A DNA stretch of 64,000 nt from Culex pipiens pallens (GCF_016801865.2 NC_068938.1:195146429-195210428), one strand, 5' to 3'. Positions 1 to 12,720 are shown, counted from the stretch's first letter. Translations and numbers: made by a program. The notes: generated from the letters alone by a model not told the origin.

Positions 1-2316
1 AAAAGCACTGCGGTGAAAGATCCGTCATCAGCCGGACCTTTTTCAATTTTCACCCTTTCTTGTATTCATCAAAATCGTGTTTAAAAAGACTTCATAAAAC
101 TTAATAATTTTTAATATGAACTTATGGTACCTCAATTATAGCCTTCCTTCAGTGAGGATGGCTAAAAAATACTTAAAATTGCCTATAAGTTGGAAACAGC
201 CCGATGTACCAAAAATGTATTTTTTGCAATTCCGTCGTGAAACTACTTACTTTTATTGTCATTCTTGAACGACAACTTTTTTGTTCAAAAAATAACAGAA
301 TTGAATAGCAACACGTTTCCAAATCAATGCTGAAAAGTTCTACTTTTCAGCACTGAAATGGGTGCTGAAAAGTTGAACTTTTCAACACTTGTTTCGTACA
401 TTTTTTTTGATTCAAACGATTTATTGACAAAATACATGAAAATTTGACATAAAATTTCACTCAATGGGTGTTTTTCGGAATTGCAAAAAAATGTTGTATG
501 GAACTCGTTGCAAAACTTGATTTTTTCAGCACTCTTCGTATTTATCCAATTCGGTGAACCTCGTTGGATAAATGTACGACTCGTGCTGAAAATATCCTCT
601 TTTTGCAACTTTTTGCATAAACTACTATTTCGATTGTAAAATTAATTTCAGATTCAAACAATAATTTTGAAAATTTGTTTTACAATATTTAGATTTAAAA
701 TAACATTAAAACAAACTCAAAAATCATAACTTAGGTACAAAAAATAGAAGCTAAGGTATAACAAAGGTACAAAAAATAGAGGCGTGCTAAATTTTAGCTG
801 AAAGACAAAGACAAAAAATAGGAAAATAGCAAAAAACCCTTATTCAAAGATTGTTATTATAAAATACAGCTCATACGCAAAAAATAGTGATTGGAGATTG
901 TAAAACATACCTAAAACTACAAGATTCTAAATCCAAATATGATATAAGCAAAAAATAGAATTAAAATTTTTCAAAAAAAAAATTATGCTCAAAATGGGCT
1001 TCTAAAACAAAAAAAAATCATAAAATTCTTGAATGGAAGTTAGGACAAAAAAAGGTAGAAGTCATATTTTTTCATAGATTTAATAACAATTTAGTTCAAG
1101 CATAGATTATGTAAACTAAAACCTGAATACAAAATTGCCTGGTAAAATTTAAACACTAGCCACGGCAATTAATAAACTTAATTCTATAATAATTCATTCA
1201 TTCCAGTTTATAATTTGTTTTGCTTTATTTTATAACATTGATATGATCGCTGCCCATCATTAAAAATGGCTATTATTCATTTTTTGTCAAAATAGAGAAA
1301 TTTGCTTCAGATGGCAGAGGACGATCCAACGCAGATGCCGCTGTAAAAAATCAAACGGCTTATATCCTACTCACCTTGATGGAAAAGCCTTGACAAAGTT
1401 TTGGCGACGATCACAAAAACGCGATTTTCTTGGAATACTTGATCTTTCATAATAGCTGAATTTTGAATTCTTGTCAGATCAGTCATTTTTGTATTTTGTT
1501 GACACGATTTTATTTATTACATATTACACTCTGTTCTTGGTTTTTTTATAATTATTCATTTCGGTGCTTAATTATTAGCAAATAAGACAATTTTGAAAAA
1601 AGACATAAATTATGCAAATCATTGTAAAATTGTAAAAAGAATCAGAAAAAACGATATTGTTATTATACCCTACTTTTCCATGCACAAATGGTACGTAAAT
1701 AAATATTTTAAAATCTTTATATCTTTTGAAGGAATATTCAAATCAATTTTTCTTTTTTTATTGTTTTTTCCACTTTTTAAAATATATCTTTTCTTTTTTT
1801 CTTTGGCAAAATTGTACGAATTGAGAAAAACAAGTATTAAAATACGATTGAAATTAACTATTTTTTTCAATTTAAAATTTTGTGTCTTTTAACATGAAAA
1901 TTCCTTATTTATTTATATCACAATGTATATAATAGACTGTTTCCAACTTTGTATAATACTGTTACTCTTAAAAAAAATTGAAAAGGTACAAAACACACAA
2001 AATTTTAAAATGAAAATGTTAGATCTGAATCGGGACTATCACAGATTTGAAAAGTACATTAAATTTCCCTTGAAATGACGTGTCAAAAATTCCTTTACAG
2101 TTGAGTAAGAAAAAAATATGGAAGCCTAAAAAAGTTGTATTTTTTTTCGATGAAAAATACGTTTTTTCGAAATTTTGAGTACATCGAATCAGGCGTCCAA
2201 TTTTACATAAAAATCCCTTTGACACCGAATTTCCAAATCAGCAAAATTTCATATTGCAAATTATTGGAAACACGTAATTTTATTAATGTTCAAAAATAAA
2301 AGGGGTCATACCGCTG
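1..2316. other. AT-rich repeat-derived DNA, no gene seen
   Basis: No credible gene is visible; the few short open frames have low-complexity composition. Around 329-390 two short palindromes built on TGCTGAAAAGT / ACTTTTCAGCA sit side by side, as in dispersed repeats. The stretch from about 1976 to 2316 is a dispersed repeat that recurs in diverged form near 41880-42250. The copy here is cut by the MITE at 2317. Confidence 0.5.
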
Positions 2317-2742
2317 CCCGGGCAGACGGTAATAACGAAATGCAAAAACAAATACTGTTAAAATAACAAGAAGTGTTTAAGAATATTCTTGAAAAATCCA
2401 TTTTGGCATAAGAGTTTCATAACAGTTTACGTTATCATAACAAAATTTGTTACTGGTCTGATATTGGTTGAAAGCCAAAACAACTTCGGAATAACATTTT
2501 TGTTATGGAAGAATAACTCCAACTGTTATTGGGATGATCGGATTAGTTGTTAAAATAATATCAAAGATTTGTTTGAAGAATAACTAAAAGTGTTATTATT
2601 CTGTTATTACAGTAACAATCCAATAACAAAAATTTCATAATGGCGAATAACAAATCTTGTTATAAATAACATAAAATGTTATTGGCCTAGTATTTACAAA
2701 TCTCAAAAAATGTTATTCCAAAGTTATTTCCGTCTGCTTGGG
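2317..2742. mobile_element. MITE family A, copy 1
   Basis: It begins CCCGGGCAGACGGTAATAAC and ends with the inverted form GTTATTTCCGTCTGCTTGGG, giving terminal inverted repeats of about 20 bp around 426 bp with no coding capacity. The interior is dense in TAACA/TGTTA steps. Three more copies lie at 3844, 8655 and 18896. It interrupts a repeat that is uninterrupted near 42240. Confidence 0.8.
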
Positions 2743-2979
2743 AATCAGATAAATCGAAGTTTTTAAAGTCTCACCCAAACAGCCCCCCATTTTATAATGG
2801 GGTGGCAAGATAACACGATCACGACAACAATTTAATAACGTCTTCTTAACACCTTCACTTCAGAACGACAAGCGCGACAACTAACAAGTATTTCTACATT
2901 GGTCAATCAATAACTTTGGCCAACCGTAGGTAATTTGGAACATAAGAAGCCAAACAATCGAGTTGGTCGCAGTTAGTTC

Positions 2980-3792
2980 ATGATCACAATGCCTGTTACA
3001 TCGTTGCTTAAAGCTATTCTAATCTTTGCCAGTTTTAAGTTTGCAAGGTTGAAGATATTTACATAATATTGAATGTTTTTTAACCAAGTTCTTTAAAACA
3101 TCAGATCTAATCTACCCCAAACGTGCTCACTGACCACAAATCCTCACTCGGGAATTCAGCTGATCCACCCCCAACCAGGTTTCCGCGAACCATTCGAGGT
3201 GTTCTGTGACCAGGAGTACGAGGGTGGAGGTTGGATCGTCGTTCAGAATCGCTACGAAGGATCGGTTCACTTCTACCGCGGTTGGAACGATTACGAGCAT
3301 GGTTTCGGGAACATCGAAGGAGAGTTTTGGTTAGGTTTGAGCAAGATTCACGAGTTGACCTACTCGAGACGGTACGAGCTGCACGTGGTTCTGGAGGATT
3401 GGGAGGGGATTCGTGCGGTGGCACGATACAGCGAATTTCGAGTGGCTGGACCAGAGCAACAGTATCTGCTGAGAAGTTTGGGAAATTTCACTGGAAGTGC
3501 TGGAGATTCTTTGAGTTATCATCTTGGCTGAAGTTCTCTTGATGCTGATAATGATGAGTGGGAGGGGTATTGCGCTGAGTCGTATTACGGTGCGTGGTGG
3601 TATAGATATTGCTTGCACAGGTATGTAAGTTTTAAAATTTGTTGGGTCAAAAACATACATTTTTTATATTGTAGCAATTTAAACGGAAGATACTTCCAAG
3701 GCAAAGACAACGCAGGAATACGATGGATTGCGTTTAGAGGAAGTAGCGAAGTGCTCAGAAAGGCCCGTATGATGATTCGTTCAATAAACTAG
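2980..3792 (+). pseudogene. FREP-A: fibrinogen-related protein gene with an in-frame stop
   Basis: Three exons match the intact neighbours. Exon 1 (2980-3047; an ATG at 2989 is also possible) encodes a signal peptide, with hydrophobic core LLKAILIFASFKFA. Exon 2 (3105-3620, 516 nt) encodes most of the fibrinogen C-terminal domain, including VFCDQEYEGGGWIVVQNRY and the GAWWY motif. Exon 3 (3675-3792) is 118 nt, exactly as in the other three copies. Introns are 57 and 54 nt. TGA at 3529-3531 follows the AGDSLSYHLG segment, where the intact genes read GMKFTTFD. Net loss there is 6 nt, so the frame downstream, with Ca-site DADNDEW and splice sites, stays open. An AATAAA follows at 3825-3830. The product would lack the calcium site and the last disulphide. 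A recent pseudogene is most likely; stop-codon readthrough or a sequencing error are alternatives. Confidence 0.85.
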
Positions 3793-3843
3793 AACTCATT
3801 GAACTAATTTTTTAACACCACTCTAATAAATATTTATCATCTG

Positions 3844-4290
3844 CCCGGGCAGACGGTAATAACAAAATTCATGTCATTTCAATAACAAATTTTGGTAAAA
3901 TAACAGAAACTGTTATTGAATATTCTTGTAAATAATTTTCGGAAGAAAAAATAATAACAGTTTCTGTTATTTTAACAAAAAATGTTATTGGGATGGTATT
4001 CAATTGGAAAAGTGGAATAAGATAATAATAACAGTTTAAGTTATGTTTTTCCATTCAATTCCATAATAACAAGAACCATTATTGATATGATATTCCATTG
4101 CAAATGTGAAATAAGATGATAATAACAGTTTAAGTTATGTTTCTTCATTTAATTGCATAATAACAAGAACTGTTGGTTTGATATTCCATTGGAAATGAGG
4201 AATAAGACGATAATAACAGTTTAAGTTATGTTTTTCATATTTCCGAGCTGGAATATGAATTTGTTATTTGTAACATAATAATTACTGAAT
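3844..4290. mobile_element. MITE family A, copy 2 (right end missing)
   Basis: It opens with CCCGGGCAGACGGTAATAAC, 52 nt after the stop of FREP-A. No inverted terminus is found on the right. The interior holds about three tandem units of roughly 100 bp (about 4005-4235), each containing AATAACAGTTTAAGTTATGT. The right boundary is approximate. Confidence 0.65.
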
Positions 4291-5127
4291 CTGTTTAATG
4301 AAAAAAAAGGGAAGTATCAGATTGAATTTTACATTAAAATCATATTTTACAATATTTTAGAATTAGGTATTTGGAGATCCCATTTTCCATCCATTAGGTG
4401 CTTTGGACATGATTTGCCCATGATTATCAAATATTCTGCGCAAAAAACGTCCGTGCATGTTAGTTAAACCCTAAACACTGAAAACCCGTTGGTTTGACAC
4501 CACTTGTTGTTAAAAGAAAGGGGTAACTTTTTAGTCTGACACCTCTTTACATAAGCTTAAACTTACTGCCAAACATTTGGTTTGACAGTAACTGTGAGTT
4601 CCGTGTTAAAAAGTGACAGTTCGTCACTGTTAACCAACGCTGTGAAAACTAAAAAGTGTCAAACGAAAAAGTGACCAGCCACCGAGGGTACTCTTAGTTT
4701 TGAGGCAAGATAGTGGAAAAAACGAACGAGTTTGAACACAAATAAAATTAAGGTGAAATCGGATAAACATATATTTGGGCTTCTTCTACATAATCATCAT
4801 TAAAATCATCAATCATTTGCAGTGCGATTGTATTGGTAAGACCTTCACACACAAACCATCATAATACATGTTTGGTTTGATAATAAATGTCAACATTTCC
4901 CAAAAGATGAATTCATCCAGCAGTGTTCTTTCGAAAATACAATTAAACAGTTTAAGGTAAAATTGGCTCAGATCAGTTTCTGAATCTGATTTATTTCATT
5001 TTTTTTTGTATATGAATCGAATCTAGATTATTCAAGATGATTTCTAGTACATTTTTTTGAATATTTTATTTTTACTAATAACCGTATAACTTTGGGACTA
5101 AGTAGAGTGTATCAGATCGGATTGTAT
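4291..5127. other. intergenic, nothing recognised
   Basis: AT-rich DNA. Between about 4490 and 4680 the words TTTGACAC and GTGTCAAAC recur in both orientations, which may mark an old inverted-repeat element. No gene, RNA or regulatory block could be supported. Confidence 0.4.
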
Positions 5128-6128
5128 TTAAAACTTCTTTTTGAAAGCGAAACCTATCAGCTTTAGATGATCCCCGACGTGGACTGTCTCGATCGTGCTG
5201 ATGTCATGCTGCCGACCTGACCGTGTTCCGTTGAGCCATAGCGAGAACAGCACCTTCACACAATTGTGCTGAACAACATTTCTGCGGGATCCCGACCAGG
5301 ACCAGAACAGGAATGGGAATCTCCTCGTTCTTGTTTGTTCGAGAATTTCCGCGCACGAGATCCTTGGCTTTGTCCTTCTTGGATACCGTTTCAACGAAAA
5401 ACTTGACGACTACCTGTGAATGGGGGTTGGAAATTAACATTTTATTAGCGAAAGTTTTGACTGGATTGACGGAACATTTGACGCTCACCTACCCCCTACT
5501 CCAGCAGCACACCGACAGATTTTGGTCGTTTTGACCCGAGCAATCATGCCCGCTGCAGGTGTCACATCTAGAAATGTTGTGCATGGTGGACAAAAGCAGG
5601 ATGGTGGCCGGTTTTTCTTGCGACAGTTCCATGCAGAACGTTTCCGGCAAGCTCAGGCACCTTGATTCTAATGAATCGTAACTGCTGGAGGAGGAGGACG
5701 AGGAGCAGGAAATGAAATTCTGTTGCTAGAACTGGTTACGGTTTGGGTGCTAGGATTTGTTCTGTGGCGGCCGGCGGCTGCTTTCTCCGCTCATTGTGCA
5801 GCATCATCTTCAGGTTTTAGTCCAGATCTTTCGTGTCGTCGGGTTCAGCGAGTAATCCGTGCGCCGACGGGAAAATTTTCAAGTGGTTGTTCTCTGCAGA
5901 CTCCTTAGGGATGTTTTGCGTCTGGATTTCGTACGCATGGATCATGGACAAACCTTCGGCGGAACTCTGGATATCGTGTGTGGTCGGAGTGTCTTGGAGG
6001 AGGTCAACATCGCGCTGCTTATGCCTAACGGGATGAGCGGCAGCGACGTAATCATCACCGGAAGCGCACCGTGATCCGGCGCTAGCTAACTTGTCCGATC
6101 TGCCTGTAGAATCGTCGTCAGGCCACGA
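5128..6128 (-). pseudogene. decayed coding-like region, unknown product
   Basis: Higher GC than its surroundings, with protein-like frames on the minus strand. The segment from 6128 to TAA at 5817 is stop-free for about 104 codons but lacks a start; it includes the readable stretch EIQTQNIPKESAENN. A second segment (about 5690-5505) is serine-rich and then reads SLPETFCMELSQEKPATILL. A third (about 5425-5215) reads VVVKFFVETVSKKDKAKDLV directly after an AG. Frames change between the pieces and stops intervene. This could be a frameshifted pseudogene of one gene, or separate small exons. No family was recognised. Confidence 0.3.
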
Positions 6129-6275
6129 AAAACTTCAGCACTAGGATAGAAAAACTTCAGCAGTAAGAAAAATATCCGCAAATTTCGTTTGATTTCGCAA
6201 CTCGCGGTTTGATTGACTGAAAAGTTTTGTTTTGTTTTGATCGCTTTTTCCTGAAAAGATGACAGATGGAATGTT

Positions 6276-6441
6276 CACCCTTACCAAAAATCATGATTTT
6301 TTGAGTTCCAAAACCCACTTTTCATACGAATTTTTCAGTTCAACCCATATAACCATTTTTATGGTTGTAGTACCTGAACTCAAAAAATCGTATGAAAAGT
6401 GGGATTTGGAACTCAAAAAATCATGATTTTTGGTAAGGGTG
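6276..6441. mobile_element. hairpin MITE (166 bp)
   Basis: The left arm starting CACCCTTACCAAAAATCATG is matched almost base for base by the inverted right arm ending GATTTTTGGTAAGGGTG. The arms are about 67 bp with a loop of about 33 bp. There is no coding capacity. Such a transcript would fold into a long hairpin. Confidence 0.8.
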
Positions 6442-7255
6442 TTGCGAGCGACAGCAGCAGTTGCAGTGATGCCAAGCCGAGGGTGAACTAAATTACGCCA
6501 GATAGGATTATTCTAAAATTCTAGCAAAACATTGTAAATGGACCAAAGTCAAAAAAGTAAACATACAGCTTTTTTGTTGCAAATGATGCTAAGAACCTTT
6601 AACTAACGCTACACAATGAAAAAAGGATAAAAAATATCACTTATGTGTGAAAAAAAATAGATTTTTTTTAAAGGTTTTGGGTAATTTTTTGAGTAAATTT
6701 TATTTTGTACTGATATTGATTTTAGTGTGTCGGGATCTAGGTCGGGATTGTTTACATCAAGCCGGTTGGTGCAGATTATAGATTGTCAAGAGAAACAGAT
6801 TGGCCAATGTTTGACAGATCCAAACGCGCTGGACGCCAACCGCTCTTTTAATTCCCACAATGTAACTGAAAATCGCACTTTGCGGTTTAATTTTTGCACC
6901 CATTGCAATTTTTTGATTCTTAATAATTAACAATACTAATACTAATTGATAATTGAGTTGATAATCGAGATTGCAATCAACATAGAAAACTTTTTAGTTT
7001 AATTTTTGCATTACGGTGTTCGTGAACGGCTCCTCCTGCTTGGAAGAGCTGTCAAATTAAATTTTGCATCGTTTTGTTGTGGTCTTGTTCGTTGCGACTC
7101 GCGAATGTCGGGGTCTATTTTTCGGCTTGTTTACGGTATTTTTAAGTGTTTTGCGATTAATAAAGTAGGTGCAAGTGTCCACAGGATTGTAGGAAGTAAA
7201 CAAACAGGGGGCGGTAAGAAGATTGCAATTCATTAATGTGGTTTGTTGTTCATCG
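6442..7255. other. repeat-derived DNA
   Basis: No gene seen. At about 6515-6545 a CTAGCAAAACATTG block resembles the terminus of the small hairpin element at 7537. The rest is AT-rich. Short frames around 6727-6930 and 7006-7236 show no family signal. Confidence 0.35.
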
Positions 7256-7504
7256 TGTGTGTGATTGTTTGCAGATTGCCCGAAGATGAGACTGGCAGCA
7301 AAATTGTGATCAAAATTGCCACAGACGGAAGCGCAGGACACCTGCCCCGGTGCCCCAACAGAAGTTTTTCGCCCTGTGGAAGATAGACTTCGTCATTCGG
7401 CAGTCCACCACTGGATTATGAAAGGTTTCGCCGAGCTGAACCTGCCGAGGACTTGCCACACAGCTTTCAGGTGATCATCTTCCCGGAAGAGGGCTTCGAG
7501 TGTT
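7256..7504 (+). other. coding-like fragment, unknown
   Basis: GC-richer stretch following TTGTTTGCAG, which resembles a splice acceptor. The frame LPEDETGSKIVIKIATDGSA runs for about 35 codons before a stop. It ends near AAAGGTAAGT, which resembles a donor. It may be a degraded exon or a captured host fragment. The evidence is weak and no product is proposed. Confidence 0.2.
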
Positions 7505-7536
7505 AAAGGTAAGTTCCGGTAGATTTGTGTTTTAAT

Positions 7537-7654
7537 CTAGCAAAACAATGCAAAAGCGCCATCGTGGGTTTTTAAACATGGTAGAGGATGTTTATATCTG
7601 GCATGAAAGGTTTGTTTACAAACCCACAACGGCCGTTTTCCATTATTTTGCTAG
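7537..7654. mobile_element. small hairpin MITE (118 bp)
   Basis: Begins CTAGCAAAACAATG and ends CATTATTTTGCTAG. The arms pair over about 43 bp, including GTGGGTTT/AAACCCAC, around a loop of about 30 bp. It is non-coding. Confidence 0.7.
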
Positions 7655-8654
7655 AAAAATATTAAATTTCTTTTTGTCGTGGGTGCTTTGCGGGGGTTTA
7701 ATTAAAATTCTCTTGACAACATTTGCAATAAAGAAAGCTTCTTAGAAGCATTTTGACAGCGAGAGAAATTTTGGAAATTCTCAATTTACAGGTAAATGAT
7801 TAACTAAACTCGAGATGTTTAATGGTAGAGGAGGAGGACGAATGTTGTTTGTTTATTTGTACATGTAGCCTGATATCAAATATTATGGCAAAATAGTTCC
7901 AGCTGTCAAAATGCTTTAACATTATTAAATTTAAAAAATGTTGCTCCTTTAGTTTCATTTTGATCAAAAATCTTTCGAAGTTCAGTACAATTGGATGGCA
8001 ATGTGAACAAATTTCCTATAAACAATATTTATCTTTTTATGAATTAATAATTTTTAAAACGTTTCGTTTGTTTACTTGTTTTAAGTTACCGATCGTTTTT
8101 TTTTTTTTTTCAAAAGGACGCAGCAGTAATTTGTAATCAAAGCCGATTCGATCTGTTTACGTGAACCAAAAAAAACGGATTTTTTAGCTTCAAGTCCTAC
8201 AACTGCTCTGAACGCAAAAGATTAAAAGTTTCTTGAGTCTTTTTGAAAACAACCCAGAGAATTTAAATAATTTCTCAAAATTTTAATTGTTAAATTGTTT
8301 TATAAGAATCATGATTTTTCTTTTTTTTCTTTTTCAGACTAGTGATCATCGAAACAAAATGCATCATATTTAGTCAGTTTTATTTGTGGCGATAAATATC
8401 ACCGGCTCGACTAGTATCAGATAAGTGCTTTGGTTTTTCCACGATAGAATAAGACACTTTGTGATAATTATCTATATTTTCAGAAAGGAGTAGCCAGAGA
8501 GAAGGCATAATCAGCCAAACATGTAAAGCCGACTAAAGTGACCTGAATCCGGAGTTTGGTAATTTCTTATCAAATGTCTGGTGAGTCAGTCTTGTTACAA
8601 CTTTCAAAGAATATAATACAGTAAGATTTCTGTAATTTAACTGCTAAAAAAAAC
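7655..8654. other. intergenic, nothing recognised
   Basis: AT-rich DNA with a T tract at about 8098-8110. No open frame with protein-like composition and no delimited repeat were seen. Confidence 0.35.
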
Positions 8655-8963
8655 TGTTCAGGGTGATAAAATAATAACACTTTTTGTTATGCAATCAATC
8701 CATATAAATAACAGTTTTTGTTATTTGGGTGCTCCCCATCCATCGCTCAGAATAACTAACCTTGTTATTCTATTGTTCTGGATTTTATGTTATTAGTATG
8801 TTATTGAAATAACAGAGCAATAACAATTTGAGTTATTTTTCGAACAAATCTTTGTTATGGAAATTTGTTATTTTAACAACTAATCCGATCATCCCAATAA
8901 CGGATTTTGATCTTCTCACAATATCAAAAACTGACCTTCCCAAGTTATTTCCGTCTGCTCGGG
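8655..8963. mobile_element. MITE family A, copy 3 (inverted, left end missing)
   Basis: The right end AAGTTATTTCCGTCTGCTCGGG (8942-8963) is the family A terminus. The interior is the reverse complement of copy 1, for example AACTAATCCGATCATCCCAA. The left boundary is approximate because no terminus remains there. Confidence 0.65.
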
Positions 8964-10037
8964 TGGACTGTAGAAACATCATAAATGTTATGACTCCATC
9001 AACGGAAAAGGTTACGATTTTGATGCCCCAACTCGTCTTCCTTTTCGATTCTTGAACTTTCATCGATCAAAAAAACGTCTGCCCGATTATTCCGCCATCC
9101 ATTCACATTTAAATGTAGCCCAATTTTTCTGGTCTTTCCATCGAAGCCATAAAACATGATTCACCTTTCGATAAATCAAGATCTTGCGTCAAAATAAAGA
9201 ACCGGATTCCGATATTAACAGAAACTAAAAAAAAAATCCACTCCCAGCCCACCCCAGTCCCGGGATCCAGCAAAGTGGGTCAAGCTCCATTGAATCTAAC
9301 CGTTATCATTCAAATATCGTGGGCTGGTTCCACCACCCGAGCCCGAAGAAGACAGCGCATGATCTGACTTAATTTCACCACACACTCTCTGATCAGTCTG
9401 TTGTTGCTGTCTGCCTGGCTGTTCTAGTATTGACCACCTCCGTCCACCGGCCATTAGCCATCGGTCGTCATTATCTTCTCCCCCTCCCCCCAATTTCTCC
9501 TTTTTTTTGTCCATTAGATTTAGTACAAGAGGAGAGGTACCGGCAAAAATAGACACACGCGTGCAAAATTCCGGGCACGAACCGCACACACAAACGCACG
9601 CAGACGCTTTCGGGGGGGAACGTTTGAAAAGGGGTGAACAAATTTGATTTTTTATTTATTTTATAAATCGCTTCAAAAACAACAAATCAAAAAGTTATTA
9701 TTATGATTTTTGCAAATTGTATCTTTTATTTTATTTTTGTACTCTACATATTTTAAAGGAGGTATGAACTATGAGGTCCTATGTGTTTAAACAAATCTCT
9801 ATAATTCCTTTAACATTATACCGAACTGCATTAAAAATATTATTTTTTTATTATGTATATGTAGTACAAAAAAATACAAAAAATGCAGACTTTAGTACAG
9901 ACTATGGCCGATACAAATATTTTTCAAAGTTCTCAGGCCGTGGTCGAGGGGGGGGGGCAAAAAAAAATTAAGCAACAAGCCAAAGTCTAAACATTTGAAT
10001 GTAAAATGTGTTTTAAAATAAATTTTACACTAGTTCA
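8964..10037. other. intergenic with a GC-richer island at about 9230-9620
   Basis: The island contains CCCCTCCCCCC and CA-rich tracts (ACACACAAACGCACGCAG). It carries a minus-strand open frame (9589-9296) rich in G, Q and S, more like UTR or regulatory DNA than a protein. It may belong to the minus-strand gene that starts at 12720, but no splice link can be shown. From about 9900 a fragment of dispersed repeat C is visible. Confidence 0.3.
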
Positions 10038-10285
10038 CTGCCCATGATCGCATAAATGTCCTATATGCATTTTCATCACTTTTGAGTTATTGATGCAGTT
10101 TGGTTCAAAACCGTGTGCTTTTTCAAAAGAGCCTATAACATCCAGTACTTTGTTGTAGAAATCAGGAGGAAATTCTGTTTTTTCGTGAAAACTTAACACG
10201 TAGCCTTATGTGTGGGACAAACTTCAAATTATTTTTTCTCAGCTTGCTGTTTTTGCATATCGGACATTTATGCGAACATGGGCAG
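10038..10285. mobile_element. MITE with TTCA target duplication (248 bp)
   Basis: The left end CTGCCCATGATCGCATAAATG and the right end, inverted, CTGCCCATGTTCGCATAAATG form terminal repeats of about 24 bp. TTCA flanks both sides (10034-10037 and 10286-10289). It is non-coding. Confidence 0.8.
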
Positions 10286-12685
10286 TTCAGTTGTTTTGCA
10301 ATTGTTAGTTTTCAAAAAATGTAAGATTTGAGCGAAAAAAAACTTTTTTGTCAAACTAAACATCGATTTTTTTCTAAAATTCAAAAAATGTTTACATCAA
10401 CCCAAACATGCTAAAAAAGATTCTAAACGTAGGGGAATGCATTTTTAATTGATTTCAGCTGATTGCACTTACAATTCAAATGAAGTTGAAAAAAGTACAA
10501 AAACTTTAAATAAAATTTGTACCAGCCTTATGTTTCGAATCCTTTTTTCGATTCTTTTTTTTTTAGAGATTCCGAGTTTGCTATAAAATTTTCAAAGTCT
10601 GTTAATAAAGAATGAGCCACAATAACAAAAAAAAAACATTATTTTAATTCACTTTGGAAGAAACTTAAATTATTTTTAACATGGCATATAGAATTTGTTT
10701 AAAAAAAAACTGATAAACACAAAACTAAAAATTACGGAACAATTTACGAAAATAAAAAAACATACTCGTTTATTGTTTTTGAAGCGATTCGTTGAAAAAA
10801 TATATTAGTTCTGAATTTTGAAAGCTTTCCTAATTGAAATAAAACTGCTCTTTATGAATTTTCTCTTCAAAAGATATTTCTTACTTTTTTTTATTCCGTA
10901 TTTCTTTATCTCAAACCTCAATTAATTTCTTCAGAGATAAAACAAAAAATGCAATAATCATTTTGTTTATTATTGTTTGCTTTTTATGAAGAATCACTAA
11001 ATTATGACAATTTGAAAATTTAATTTATGAAAAATATTCAAAAATAATTGATAAATATATGTGAAACATTTATGAACCATCTTTTTTTCAAATATTGTAA
11101 AATAATTAGAAATCTTCTATTTTTTCTAATTCTATCAGGATTGCTATTTGGGAGAATGCAAAAACTATAAACAAAATAATTGAGAACTGATTAAGCTTCT
11201 AAGCATGCAAATACTCTTGGATTCAGAAGTTTAGTTTAAAACAAATTTGGATATAAGCGATTTTATCAAGAACTCCTATTTAAATTCTGAAAGAATGTAA
11301 AATCGCAAAAAATAAAAGAAATTTAAAGAGCTTTTCACATCTTTTATAATTTCAAAGAATTTGAATAAATTTAAGTCAAAATACGTAAAATTCTTGTAAG
11401 CACCGTAAACTGTGGTGAGATAATTTGCTAGAATCGAGTTTTTTTTTTGCAAAATGAAACATACGATCTGAAAATTTGGTTCAAAGTTTTAAGTTTTTGA
11501 AACAAAACTCAAAAATATCCTCAGATTTTCATGCATATTTCTCAAGCTTTGAACTTTTTAGTTACTTAACCTCAAATTTATTGAACGGTTACAAGCTTAG
11601 TTGAACAAACCTGTTAAGGTAGAAATATTTAAGAAGCATAGCGACTGTCAAAATCACTCAAGTTTTTTTTATACATCAAATTTTCAACAAAACTGTAATT
11701 GAAGCACTATTGAAAAAAACTTTATTGAAAAAAATTACATAGACATTACATAAAATTAACTTCTACCGTCGATTTCTTCAAACAATTCACATTATTCTCA
11801 AATATAAAACCATTTATAGTTACTGGAACCTGATAGACAAAGTTTGGAAATCGTTTGATTTGAAAATAATGTAAGATTGAAATGCATCCGAACAAAATAT
11901 TAGGGGAGCTAAAAAACTTTTCATCAATTCAGTTTTGACCGTATTACGACTTTAAATGGGAACTTAAACTTTGATGTTTCTGATCTTTTCCAAAACAAAT
12001 TCTCAGAAATCATAAAATCAAGCCTAACATTCCAGAACTGTTGAAAGAAATATTTTCTTTCTTTTTCAAATGTTATGCAAACAAATACGAAATTTAAAAA
12101 AAATATATTGATTTGCGGAAAGTTTCACAAAAAAATCGAACAAAACAGAGATATCGTTAATTGAAAAATTATGCATATTATGTAAAAATCAATTGACCGA
12201 TTGAGAATGAAATAAAAAGTCATAGTTTGAATTATTTTTTTTTTGACTTTAAGGATGTGAAAATGGGAAAAATTTAACTTTTATCAAAAATTTCAATCGA
12301 CGAATAGCTAAAGTTTTTAGCCAGTCATTGCAATATACAATATTGCAAAATGGATTTTTTTTTTTCAATTGAGAAAAGCACAAACTAAATAATAATAACA
12401 ACAGAAGATTTTTTTTGTTTTAAATCATTCTGAATCCAAACAAAAACTATAATAAATAATAATAATCTACTTTTCGGACTCACAACATAAAAAACTTGAT
12501 AATAAACAATTTACCAGAATACATTCTTTTTTCCACAGTTTTTTTTTATGAATTTACTTAGCACATTATCACAATACACGCAAATCACTTTTAAGTTGGC
12601 ACAATCACCCTTCACACCCTTTTCAAAAATCCCGCCAGCGCCTCTCTCTCGTACACCTGGCATTAGATCGATCGGCAAAACTTAC
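10286..12685. other. AT-rich intergenic DNA or intron, nothing recognised
   Basis: Very AT-rich with poly(T)/poly(A) runs. There are no protein-like frames or delimited repeats. If the minus-strand exon at 12686-12720 is real, this stretch is part of its first intron. Confidence 0.4.
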
Positions 12686-12720
12686 AGCAAGCAAATGAGG
12701 CTCTTCGCGGTGTTATCCAT
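12686..12720 (-). CDS. first coding exon of an unidentified minus-strand gene
   Basis: Read leftward, ATG at 12720 opens a short exon encoding MDNTAKSLICLL (the last codon is split). It ends exactly at a consensus donor, GCT|GTAAGT, at 12685. It is preceded by a 5' leader of about 270 nt rich in GAGAG and by a TATA/initiator promoter at 12990-13024. The next exon was not found. It may lie to the left, beyond the AT-rich stretch or outside the window. The product is unknown; the hydrophobic end SLICLL could begin a signal peptide completed in exon 2. Without splicing, a stop follows immediately. Confidence 0.4.

Noticed and set aside
9296..9589. Minus-strand frame of 97 residues
   Set aside because: Low-complexity G/Q/S content from C- and CA-rich tracts and no domain. 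More likely UTR or regulatory DNA.
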